A DNA stretch of 43,134 nucleotides from an uncultured Rhodospirillales bacterium (GTDB lineage: Bacteria; Pseudomonadota; Alphaproteobacteria; CACIAM-22H2). The notes beneath the pieces are model-generated. The model saw nothing but the letters and a program-made list of their open reading frames with translations, ran no database searches and was not told the DNA's origin. Shown here one piece after another: positions 1 through 7,262 of this stretch. A program made the position numbers and the translations under genes. Positions within the stretch are counted from its first letter, which is position 1. Every line of letters begins with the position of its first letter. Location of the stretch: contig CAIOSQ010000068.1 in NCBI GenBank assembly GCA_903860935.1, forward strand, positions 1 through 43,134, in the 5' to 3' direction.

Positions 1-970
1 GGCGCGTTGTTGACGCTCCAACCGCTTGCGTAGGCGACGAGGCCGGCATCCGCGCCGAGGCTCGCGACCAGCAGCGGCGCGCATAGCGCGAGCGTCGTTC
101 CGCCCAGCGCGAGCGCGAAGGACGCCAACCGTCGCCACCCGCTCCCGAGCGCGCGGGCGAGGAGAGGCGCAAGCAGGATCGGCCGCAGCTTCACGCCAGC
201 CGCGAGGCCGAGGGCTAGACCGGCAAGTGCGCCCGCGCGCCGATGCGTGGCGAGCAGCGCCACGAGTATCGGTGGTCCGAGCGCCGCATCGACATGCGCC
301 TGGCCAGTCACGCAGAAGGCCATCAGGGGCTTGCACCAATAGATCGCCGTCGCGACCGGCGAATGTCCGCAGATGGTCAGCAGGCGCCACACCAGGATTG
401 CGGTCAGCCCTTCCATCGCGAAGATGACGAGGCGCAGACCGTCGATGCTCCAGGGGGCTGCGAGATGCGCGAGCGCGAACAGCGCCTGCGCACCGCCGGG
501 GTAGATCGAGCGCAAGGCCGGGAAGTTGATCGCCGCGATCGTCGAGCCGCCGTCCACGATCAGGTCGCGTGGCACGCCTGGGGCGCCGCGGAACAGCGCC
601 TCGGGTGCGAAGGCGTAGGGTCGAGCCCGCGCACGACCATGGCGCCGTCGAGGAGATAGCGGAAATGATCGTCTTCGAGCATCGAGCCGGCGCCGAAATA
701 CGGAATGCGCATGAGGATGCCGGCGAGGGCGATGGCAAGGCTGGTGCCGCGCGCCAAAGGCTTGTCGCGCATCGCCCAGACGGCGCCGGTCACCGCCACG
801 CCTGACACGGTGAGGGACATCCAGACGATGAGTGCCGTCGTCCAGCCGTCGCGCGTGGCGAGCGGGGCATCGCCGTAGCCCATCGCCAGCGCGACCTGTG
901 TCGCCATTGCGAAACCGAGCGCGCCCAGCAGCGCCAGAACGGGCCACCCGCGCGCGGACGATGGCGTCAT
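1..970 (-). pseudogene. GT87-like membrane glycosyltransferase, frameshifted, partial
   Basis: Multi-pass membrane protein resembling polyprenol-phosphate-dependent mannosyltransferases (GT87/MptB-like). The N-terminal part, starting MTPSSARGW at 970, has hydrophobic helices followed by the family-like EDDHFRYLLDG motif. After GLDP the ORF changes frame at the GGG run at 618-620. Adding one C to the coding strand restores PYAFAPEALFRGAPG, and that frame then stays open to position 1 with further hydrophobic helices. The gene is therefore either a recent 1-nt deletion mutant or a sequencing/assembly error. The start overlaps the rhodanese stop by ATGA (967-970), so it is the last visible gene of the minus-strand operon. 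The 3' end lies outside the window. The acceptor and donor are unknown. Confidence 0.7.
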
Positions 971-1557
971 GGTCCGGCGGCGCTTCTGCGCAGCAACGGG
1001 CCCCAGTTTTCGTCGAACGGATGCGCCTGTCCCGGCGCGTCTCCCTTGACGAGTGCCCGGCCACCGCTTGTCCAGCGGAAGATGCCGCCGCGCAGATTGT
1101 AGATGCCGCCACCGGCATGAGGCGCGATGCGCTCGAGCGTGCGCATCATCATCTGCGACGAGCGAACGCCGACGGCGCAATAGAAGACGACCGGGGGGCC
1201 AGCGAGACGCCCGCTATGAAGGTTCAGGAATTCGTCGGCACCCATTCCCGGTTCGATACGGATCGCGCCTGGCAGGTGCCCCGCCGCGAATTCCTCCGCG
1301 GTGCGGACGTCGAACAGTACGACCTTGCCGGTGGCGAGCATGCCCGCAAGCTTCGCAGGCAAGATGTCCGGCACGGGATAGCGCTGGGCGACCTCGCGCT
1401 CCACGTCGTCGAGCGAGACGCGCGGATCGGTGGGGTCAAGCCGCCAGGGCCCAGGGACGGCCATGTGGGTCCAGATCAGCGCCGCAACGAGTGCCGCGCC
1501 GACAATCGCCGCGGCCGTCGTCAGGGCGCGCATGCGCCCATGCCCGCGTCGGATCAT
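967..1557 (-). CDS. membrane-anchored rhodanese-like protein
   Basis: 196 aa. One N-terminal membrane segment (about residues 13-33) anchors a single rhodanese domain. The domain shows FDVRTAEEFAAGHLPGA (about 82-98) and an active-site loop CAVGVRSS with the catalytic Cys127 and the C-x4-R form of single-domain sulfurtransferases. A second family motif, LRGGIFRW, follows near the end. It should carry a persulfide on Cys127 and transfer sulfane sulfur, with the domain probably in the periplasm. It overlaps DUF547 upstream and the glycosyltransferase downstream by 4 nt each (ATGA), implying translational coupling. The physiological acceptor cannot be read from the sequence. Confidence 0.85.
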   Translation of the reverse strand: MIRRGHGRMRALTTAAAIVGAALVAALIWTHMAVPGPWRLDPTDPRVSLDDVEREVAQRYPVPDILPAKLAGMLATGKVVLFDVRTAEEFAAGHLPGAIRIEPGMGADEFLNLHSGRLAGPPVVFYCAVGVRSSQMMMRTLERIAPHAGGGIYNLRGGIFRWTSGGRALVKGDAPGQAHPFDENWGPLLRRSAAGP

Positions 1558-2366
1558 GCGCGATTGAGGGACCAGTCGTAGTCATGATCGGCGATCGTCG
1601 GCGCGCCTTCGAGGGCGCGGGCCAGGGCGGGCGCGGCGTAGACGCGCAAATGTGCGCGCAACCCGTCGTCGGTGCCGCCGAAATCCTCGATGAACCAGCG
1701 GTAGATCGAGGAGACGCGCAACGCGCCGGAGGGCATGACCGTGACGCCGCGTGGATGGTTGACATAGGCGCGCGCGGCATTCTGCAGATCCGCCTCCAGG
1801 GTCTCTGCCCGCCAGACGCGGCCCATCAGGTTGGGGCAACCATACGAGGCGCAGTTGACGGCGTAGTGGACGCGCGGGTCCTTGAATCCCGGCCGCATGA
1901 TCGTGTGCTCGATGTCGTCCAGCGACAGGCCGCGCCCCTCCACGGTCACGCGCTGGTCGCGCCAGGGGCCGGCATAGGCCTTGGGGTCGAGCCAGGAACT
2001 GCCCTTGATGTCGCGGATCGAGGCGACCGGATAGCGGTCGATGACGACCTTGAGCGTGACGGCGTTGTAGAGATTGGCCCAGAACGCATAGGCCTCCGCA
2101 CGCGACATCGTGGAGGGGCGTCGTGCCGACATCGCGCCGATCGCCTGGTCGAGCGCCGCGCGGTCTTCGGCGTTCGCGCGCCAGCGCCCATAGGCGACGC
2201 GGGTGACGCCGTCGGTGCCGGCGACGACATGGCGTCTGAGAAGCGTGTCGTACACGGTGTCTAGGTCAGACGCGGCATGGGCTTGTCTCGCCGCCACGGC
2301 GCAGGCGATGCCGGTGCCGAGCACGGTGCGACGGCCGAGGACGGGCGGGCGGGCTGGTCGCGTCAT
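1554..2366 (-). CDS. DUF547 domain-containing exported protein
   Basis: 270 aa. The N-terminus GRRTVLGTGIACAVAARQAHA is a probable twin-arginine-type signal, suggesting export of a folded protein. The DUF547 core shows FWANLYNAVTLKVV (about residues 95-108) and RVHYAVNCASYGCPNL (about 164-179), the Cys/Asn-containing signature of the family. The function of DUF547 is not established; a papain-like fold has been proposed, so Cys-dependent catalysis is possible. A good Shine-Dalgarno (AGGAG) lies 7 nt before the ATG at 2366. It sits 10 nt downstream of the TVP38 gene and overlaps the rhodanese by ATGA, so all three are probably one transcript. Confidence 0.85.
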   Translation of the reverse strand: MTRPARPPVLGRRTVLGTGIACAVAARQAHAASDLDTVYDTLLRRHVVAGTDGVTRVAYGRWRANAEDRAALDQAIGAMSARRPSTMSRAEAYAFWANLYNAVTLKVVIDRYPVASIRDIKGSSWLDPKAYAGPWRDQRVTVEGRGLSLDDIEHTIMRPGFKDPRVHYAVNCASYGCPNLMGRVWRAETLEADLQNAARAYVNHPRGVTVMPSGALRVSSIYRWFIEDFGGTDDGLRAHLRVYAAPALARALEGAPTIADHDYDWSLNRA

Positions 2367-2376
2367 CGCACTCTCC

Positions 2377-3093
2377 TCACTTGGCGCGCGTTTCGAAGCG
2401 CTTGCGCAGCGGTATCGCCGCCAGCGACAGCGCGGCGAGGCCGAGCAGCCCGGCCAGGATCTCCGGCGTCAGGATCGCGCCGGGCGTGAGCGCGCCACCC
2501 TGGTCGAGCACGGCGCCGAGACCGGCTCCCGCGAGCGAGAAGACGGCGGTGCCGGGAATGATCCCGAAGAAGGTGGTGACGACATAGACCGGCAGAGTCA
2601 CGCCGACGAAGGCGGGCACCAGATTGACCAGGAAGAACGGGAAGAGCGGCACCAGGCGCAGTACCAGCAGATAGGAGGCGGCGTTGCGCCTGATGCCGTC
2701 GGCGAGCCGCGCGGCGGGCGCGCCGAAGCGGTCGAGCGCGTTCGCGCCGAAGATCGCCTTGGCGAAGAGGAAGACAAGCGTCGCGCCGATCGTGGCGCCC
2801 GTCACGGTGAGCAGCGTGCCGAGTGCCGCGCCGAACAGGAACCCTCCGGAGAGGGTCAGGAACACTGCGCCGGGCAGCGAGAAGGCCACGGCGGCGACAT
2901 AGGCCGCGACATAGGCGAGGCTCGCGACGACGGCATTGCCGCTCACCCAGGTTGCGAGCGTCTCGCGATGCGTGCGCAGCGTCTGAAGCGACAGGACATC
3001 TCCAAGTCCCGACCAGCGGATGATGGCAAACACGGCGAGCGCCGCGAGGACCAGCCAGAGCCTGCGATCGGTGAGCAATCGGGGGAAGGTCAT
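2377..3093 (-). CDS. TVP38/TMEM64 family inner-membrane protein
   Basis: 238 aa, about six hydrophobic segments. The SNARE-associated/DedA-like core is recognisable from GGFLFGAALGTLLTV, the small-residue-rich GATIGATLVFLFAK and the re-entrant-like LRLVPLFPFFLVNLVPA (about residues 145-161). Members of the wider superfamily act as lipid scramblases or proton-coupled transporters. In bacterial clusters this subfamily is often next to a pyridine-nucleotide-disulfide oxidoreductase, as here, where only 11 nt separate it from the upstream FAD enzyme. The substrate is unknown. The start at 3093 gives a short charged N-tail before the first helix; its ribosome-binding site is weak. Confidence 0.88.
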   Translation of the reverse strand: MTFPRLLTDRRLWLVLAALAVFAIIRWSGLGDVLSLQTLRTHRETLATWVSGNAVVASLAYVAAYVAAVAFSLPGAVFLTLSGGFLFGAALGTLLTVTGATIGATLVFLFAKAIFGANALDRFGAPAARLADGIRRNAASYLLVLRLVPLFPFFLVNLVPAFVGVTLPVYVVTTFFGIIPGTAVFSLAGAGLGAVLDQGGALTPGAILTPEILAGLLGLAALSLAAIPLRKRFETRAK

Positions 3094-3104
3094 GGCCGGT
3101 TCCG

Positions 3105-4577
3105 TCAGGGGATGAAGCGCTGGACGAAGCCGACGATCCGCCGCGTCGCCCGTCCGAACAGTTTCGGCGTGTAGTAGCTGCCCGCGGCGCGCTTCGAGAC
3201 CTCCGACAGCGTCGGATAGGGCAGCACCGCGCCGGCGACGCTACCGATCCCGAGGCCCGACGAGATGGCGAGACACCAGGGTCCGATCAATTCGCCGGCG
3301 CGCGGGCCCACGATCGTGGCGCCGAGGATGCGGCCCTTGCGGCCCAGCACGATCTTGGCGAGACCGGCGGTCGCGCGCTCCGCCTGCGCGCGGTCATTCG
3401 CCGTGAAGGACCAGGTCAGGATCTTCGGATCGTGGCCTGCCGCGCGCGCGCCAGCCTCGGTGAGGCCGGCATGGGCGAGTTCGGGATCGGCGTAGGTGAC
3501 CCAGGGCAGCGCCGTGTAGTCGACCTTGGCCGGTAGCCCGAAGAGCGCGTTGCGGATCACGATCCCCGCATGCTGCGCGGCGACATGGGTGAATTGCGGC
3601 CCGCCCGCCACGTCGCCGATCGCAAAGACCCGTCGGTTGCTGCTGCGCAACCGCCCATCGACGGCGATGCCTGTCGCGCCATGCGCGATGCCGGCGGCAT
3701 CAAGCCCGAGATTCTCGATATTGGGCCGGCGCCCTGCGGCGACGAGGACATGGCTCGCCTCGACGCGGCGCCCGTCCGGTGCATCCGCGTCCAGGGTTGC
3801 GACGACGCGATCACCCTCGCGCCGCACCGACTGGAGCCCGGTCGATTCCAGCAGCGTCACCCCGTCGCGGCGGAGCGCGGCGCGCACCACCTCCACGGCC
3901 TCGGGCTCGTCCCGGGGCAGGATCCTGGCTTTCTCGATCACCGTGACGCGCGCACCGAGCCGGCGAAAAGCCTGCGCCAGTTCGATGCCGATCGGTCCGC
4001 CGCCGACAACGACGAGATGCTCCGGCAGATCCGTCAGGCCGAAGATCGTCTCGTTTGTGAGATAGCCGGCCTCGGCGAGGCCCGGTATCGGTGGCACCGC
4101 GGCGCGCGATCCTGTCGCGACGACGAAGCGGCGCGCGCGGATCCGCGCGCCACCGGCCTCGACGAGGTCGGGGCCAGCGAAGCGCGCCGTGGCCTTGATC
4201 ACATGGACGCCGAGCCCTTCGAACCGCGCGACGCTGTCATGCGGGGCGATGGCGGCGATGACGCCATGCACATGCGCGTGGATCTCGCCGAAGCGGATCT
4301 CCGGCGCCGGCGCATGAACGCCGAAGCGCTTGGCGTCGCGCATGGCCTGTGCGGCGTGGGCCGCGGCGATCAGGGCCTTGGACGGAACGCAGCCGGTGTT
4401 GAGACAGTCGCCGCCCATCTCGCCCTTCTCGATCAGGACGACGGACGCGCCCATCTGCACCGCCCCGGCGGCTACCGACAGACCGCCCGACCCCGCGCCG
4501 ATGATGCAGAGATCGGCGCGCAGCACACCGTCGACGCGTGTGGGGCGCTTTGGCGGCAGGTGCGGCGTGTCGGCCAT
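3105..4577 (-). CDS. FAD-dependent NAD(P)-disulfide oxidoreductase (mercuric reductase/LPD-like)
   Basis: 490 aa, full length for the family. An N-terminal FAD-binding GAGSGG (residues 27-32) is followed by the redox-active disulfide motif GGDCLNTGCVPSK (Cys58/Cys63), an NAD(P)-binding VVVGGGPIGIELAQ, the second FAD motif AIGDVAGG and a C-terminal dimerisation domain. The C-terminal motif is PYPTLSE, where lipoamide dehydrogenase has HPTLxE: the catalytic His position is Tyr while the partner Glu is kept. There is no N-terminal HMA domain and no C-terminal Cys pair of the kind expected of MerA, so mercury reduction is unlikely. It starts the four-gene run with TVP38, DUF547 and rhodanese. The natural disulfide or thiol substrate is unknown. 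Confidence 0.85.
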   Translation of the reverse strand: MADTPHLPPKRPTRVDGVLRADLCIIGAGSGGLSVAAGAVQMGASVVLIEKGEMGGDCLNTGCVPSKALIAAAHAAQAMRDAKRFGVHAPAPEIRFGEIHAHVHGVIAAIAPHDSVARFEGLGVHVIKATARFAGPDLVEAGGARIRARRFVVATGSRAAVPPIPGLAEAGYLTNETIFGLTDLPEHLVVVGGGPIGIELAQAFRRLGARVTVIEKARILPRDEPEAVEVVRAALRRDGVTLLESTGLQSVRREGDRVVATLDADAPDGRRVEASHVLVAAGRRPNIENLGLDAAGIAHGATGIAVDGRLRSSNRRVFAIGDVAGGPQFTHVAAQHAGIVIRNALFGLPAKVDYTALPWVTYADPELAHAGLTEAGARAAGHDPKILTWSFTANDRAQAERATAGLAKIVLGRKGRILGATIVGPRAGELIGPWCLAISSGLGIGSVAGAVLPYPTLSEVSKRAAGSYYTPKLFGRATRRIVGFVQRFIP

Positions 4578-4695
4578 GGGGATCGCTCGCTGGATGCGTG
4601 AGTTGCTCTGTCGCTTTCGCGAAGACCGGCACCCAGGTTACACCGCTGCGCGCGAAAAGCATGGCCAGCCGCACTGCCCCTCACGCAGCGAGAAG

Positions 4696-5217
4696 TCAGA
4701 TGTGTGTGCCGCGGATTGGATAGGCGCGGTCCTGGATGAGTTTCACGCCGCGCAGGATGGCACCCAGGTCGGGACGTGCGAATGGAGCGTTCGACACGTC
4801 GACGATCTGGACCTCGCCGGCCGGATTTATCAGGAACAGGCCGGGTTCCGGAAATGGCCGATCGGTCTCCTGCGGCGCGCGCGGAGCGGAGACATAGAGC
4901 CCCAGGGACTGCATCTGTTCGACCGTCAATCCGAAGCCGACGGGAAAGCGCCAGCCATGCTCGGCGGCATCGGCGGCTGCCTTTTCCTCGGGGTCTGCAG
5001 AGGCCACCGAGACCGCGACGCCGGCCGCGGCGAAATCCTCGAGCATGGCGTCGAGTGTCTTTAGATAGGCCTTGCAGAGCGGACAGTGCCGTCCCCGATA
5101 GACGACGAGGAGGCGCCAGTCCTCGCCGGTCGCAGGCGCGACATGGCCGCCCCCGAGGCGCGTGATGGTCACCGGGGGAAACGCGCTTCCGGCGGCGAGT
5201 TTCATGGTCATGGACAT
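4696..5217 (-). CDS. AhpC/TSA-type peroxiredoxin-like protein
   Basis: 173 aa thioredoxin-fold protein. The active-site region reads VVYRGRHCPLCKAYL, with Cys45 and Cys48 forming a CPLC motif instead of the single peroxidatic Cys (PxxxTxxC) of typical AhpC. It may therefore be a disulfide reductase/redoxin as much as a peroxidase. No signal peptide is visible, so it is probably cytosolic. The start at 5217 is supported by AAGGA six nt upstream. It lies 118 nt upstream of the FAD/disulfide oxidoreductase on the same strand, a plausible redox partner. That gap holds no recognisable gene or clear promoter. Confidence 0.82.
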   Translation of the reverse strand: MSMTMKLAAGSAFPPVTITRLGGGHVAPATGEDWRLLVVYRGRHCPLCKAYLKTLDAMLEDFAAAGVAVSVASADPEEKAAADAAEHGWRFPVGFGLTVEQMQSLGLYVSAPRAPQETDRPFPEPGLFLINPAGEVQIVDVSNAPFARPDLGAILRGVKLIQDRAYPIRGTHI

Positions 5218-5255
5218 GCGGGATCCTTGGTTCGAGATGGACGGCGGACAGACGC

Positions 5256-5737
5256 GTGGTCATGCGCGCGCGGGCCGAGCAGCGCCAGTGCCTGACGCGT
5301 GGCATGGGGCTGTGGAAGGCCTGGTGGCGCGGCGAGGAGATCGGCTGGACATCGCCGGTCCGGGGCCCGGGCGCCCGGTTCGTCGCGCCTCTGCGCCAGG
5401 TGGTGGCGCGCGACGCACGCGCGGCGTCGGTCTGCGCATGGATCTCGGCCAGTTGCCCGTCTTCACGTTGTGGAAGAACACGGTCTCCGCCCGCGACGGC
5501 TATGTGACGGGGCTGTAGCCGAAGACCAATTTTGCCAATCCGCGATCGCACGAGGCGCGGGAGGGGCGCATGGTCGCGCTGGATCCTGGCTCTCGCGCCT
5601 GTTTCGATCTCGATCTGGAGTTCCATTCAGGCGCGGGCGATGTCTCGGCCGCCGCGGATGCGATCGCTGCGCTGCAGGCCGCGATCGCACCGCTGGTGTC
5701 TCCCGATCCACAGCCAGGGTGCTGCGTGCCCGGATGA
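5256..5737 (+). pseudogene. decayed aldose 1-epimerase-like (DUF4432) gene
   Basis: Three pieces of one family are visible on the plus strand. In the frame of 5256, RGMGLWKAWW and EEIGWTSPVRGPG match the N-terminal sugar-epimerase-like strand, and RFVAPLRQVVARDARA follows almost at once, so most of the middle is missing. Around 5425-5430 the coding frame shifts to GVGLRMDLGQLPVFTLWKNT and ARDGYVTGL. A TAG at 5516-5518 then interrupts a readable tail (PKTNFANPRSHEAREGR) that ends at TGA 5735. Intact members have about 300-400 residues; about 160 codons remain here. A frameshift, a stop codon and an internal deletion together mark it as dead. Family recognition is from remembered motifs. Confidence 0.72.
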
Positions 5738-5807
5738 TCCCGCCGCCCGGGTGCGCCGCGACGCGGCACGCGGCCCCGTCGCGGCGCGCTGCGCTAACGG
5801 CGCCGCG

Positions 5808-6173
5808 TCACGGGATCTCGGCGGTGAAGGCGGCTTCCACGCGCATGCCGGCCTGGAGAACGACGCCGTAGCAACGGCGCACCACGGGATGGTCGCCGAA
5901 ATACTCCTTCCACACGACGTTCACGTCGGGCACGTCGTGGATCACGTTATGCAGGTAGAGGCGCGCGGTGCAGATGGCCTTGCGGTCGACGCCGGCTTCC
6001 GCCAGCAGGAGATCGAGTTGCCGGAACGCCTCGCGCATCTCGGCGGCGGCGCCGCCGGGAACCGGCTTCGAGGCGCCATCCGGAATTCCGGTGACGACGG
6101 CCTCGAAGATCCTGCCGGAATGGATGACGGCGGAACTGATCGGGAAATTGGTGTCCGAATCGATGAATTTCAT
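5808..6173 (-). CDS. RidA/YjgF/UK114-family protein
   Basis: 121 aa, normal length for the trimeric RidA fold. Motifs include FPISSAVIHSGRIFEAVVTG, an AEMREAFRQLDLLLAEAG helix and a VNVVWKEYFGDHP segment. The enamine/imine deaminases carry a conserved Arg just after the RxxC segment (E. coli RidA R105). Here the aligned stretch reads RRCYGVVLQAGMRVEA, with Leu at that position. It is therefore probably a RidA-fold protein of a non-archetypal subfamily, and its activity is not predictable. AGGAG lies 7 nt upstream of the ATG at 6173. It is divergent from the glycerophosphodiesterase across a 127-nt region containing inverted repeats. Confidence 0.85.
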   Translation of the reverse strand: MKFIDSDTNFPISSAVIHSGRIFEAVVTGIPDGASKPVPGGAAAEMREAFRQLDLLLAEAGVDRKAICTARLYLHNVIHDVPDVNVVWKEYFGDHPVVRRCYGVVLQAGMRVEAAFTAEIP

Positions 6174-6191
6174 GGATTGCTCCTGATACGA

Positions 6192-6233
6192 GGCACATGC
6201 CGCGTCCGTGGCGATGTGCCGACCGGACGCGGC
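6192..6233. repeat. two interleaved perfect inverted repeats in the divergent promoter region
   Basis: IR-A is GGCACAT (6192-6198) with ATGTGCC (6214-6220). IR-B is GCCGCGTCCG (6199-6208) with CGGACGCGGC (6224-6233). The arms alternate A-B-A'-B' with no spacer between A and B, so as RNA hairpins they exclude each other, while as DNA they could be overlapping operators. They sit between the ridA-like and glycerophosphodiesterase genes, just upstream of the possible -10 at 6241. Confidence 0.6.
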
Positions 6234-6246
6234 GCGGCACTATAGA
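6218..6246 (+). promoter_or_regulatory. possible promoter of the glycerophosphodiesterase gene
   Basis: TATAGA at 6241-6246 stands out in very GC-rich sequence. GCCGAC at 6218-6223 is a weak -35 at a 17-nt spacing. The right arms of the nearby inverted repeats overlap the -35 region and spacer, which would suit repressor control. This is a motif match only. Confidence 0.3.
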
Positions 6247-6300
6247 GGTCGACGAGACCGAAACCGAGATGCTTGCGGTCTCGCGATCAAGGGAGGTCGT

Positions 6301-7251
6301 ATGCTCAAGATCGTCTTCGCCCTGTTCATCCTGTCCGCGACCACCGCAATGGCGTTCGACCTGCAGGGGCATCGCGGCGCGCGCGGACTGGAGCCGGAAA
6401 ACACCTTGCCGAGTTTCGCGCGGGCGATCGCGGCTGGCGCATCGACGCTCGAACTCGATGTCGGGATATCCGCGGATGGCGCGATCGTCGTCGCGCATGA
6501 CCGGCGGCTCAATCCCGAGATCACCCGCGACGCAAGCGGCGCGTGGATTGCCGCGCCCGGCCCCCGGTTGCGTGATCTGTCGCTCGCGGAGATCAAGCGC
6601 TTCGATGTCGGCGTGATCCGGCAGGACACGGCCTATGCCCGGAGCTTCGCGGGGCAGGGCGCGCGACCCGGCACCGCGATGCCGACGCTCGCCGAGGTGG
6701 TCGCGCTTGCGGGTGCCGCGCGGCCGCGGTTCAACATCGAAACCAAGATCTCACCACTTGCGCCCGACGACACGCGCGCGGCGCCGGATTTCGCCCGCGC
6801 GGTGATCGCGGAGATCCGGCGCCTCGGCATCGCGGACCGCACCACGCTGCAGAGCTTCGACTGGCGCACGCTCGCCGTGGCCGCGCGTGAAGCGCCTGAG
6901 ATGGACCGCGCCTATCTGACGACCGAGCGCGGGGCGGGAGAGACGGTCTACCGCGGCAGGGGCGTTTCGCCCTGGACCGGGCTCGACATCGCCGCACATG
7001 GAGACTCCACGCCGCGCCTTGTCGCGGCGGCCGGAGGCCGGATCTGGTCGCCCTTCTTCCGCGATCTCGATACGCGCATCCTCGCGGAGGCGAAGGCGCT
7101 CGGGCTGTCCGTGATCCCCTGGACGGTGAACGAGAGCGCCGACATGGAGCGTCTGCTTGGCTGGGGCATCGATGGCCTGATCACCGACTATCCGGACCGG
7201 GCGAAGGCGCTGCTCGACAGGAGGGGGATCGCGGTTCGCGCGCCGCGCTGA
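6301..7251 (+). CDS. glpQ: glycerophosphodiester phosphodiesterase, exported
   Basis: 316 aa from the ATG at 6301, chosen because GGGAGG lies just upstream and because the product then begins with a clean signal peptide (MLKIVFALFILSATTAMA, cleavage before FDLQG). The ORF-track extension to 6208 has no such support. Catalytic GDPD motifs are HRGARGLEPENT (His24, Arg25, Glu31, Asn34), the metal-binding ELDV (Glu51, Asp53) and AHD (His66), plus NIETK and a C-terminal WTVN/GIDGLITDYP. It should hydrolyse glycerophosphodiesters from phospholipid turnover to glycerol-3-phosphate plus an alcohol in the periplasm. The symbol is by analogy with periplasmic GlpQ; no glycerol-3-phosphate transporter is adjacent. 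It is convergent with the DUF3047 gene, 11 nt apart. Confidence 0.88.
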   Translation: MLKIVFALFILSATTAMAFDLQGHRGARGLEPENTLPSFARAIAAGASTLELDVGISADGAIVVAHDRRLNPEITRDASGAWIAAPGPRLRDLSLAEIKRFDVGVIRQDTAYARSFAGQGARPGTAMPTLAEVVALAGAARPRFNIETKISPLAPDDTRAAPDFARAVIAEIRRLGIADRTTLQSFDWRTLAVAAREAPEMDRAYLTTERGAGETVYRGRGVSPWTGLDIAAHGDSTPRLVAAAGGRIWSPFFRDLDTRILAEAKALGLSVIPWTVNESADMERLLGWGIDGLITDYPDRAKALLDRRGIAVRAPR

Positions 7252-7262
7252 GCCATCGACTG

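Noticed and set aside
3105-4577. Mercuric reductase (mer operon)
   Set aside because: No MerA C-terminal Cys pair, no MerR/MerT/MerP genes nearby; the motif set fits a generic FAD disulfide oxidoreductase.
4237-4674. 145-aa ORF upstream of and overlapping the FAD oxidoreductase
   Set aside because: Mostly an out-of-frame reading of the oxidoreductase start; no motif and no good ribosome-binding site.
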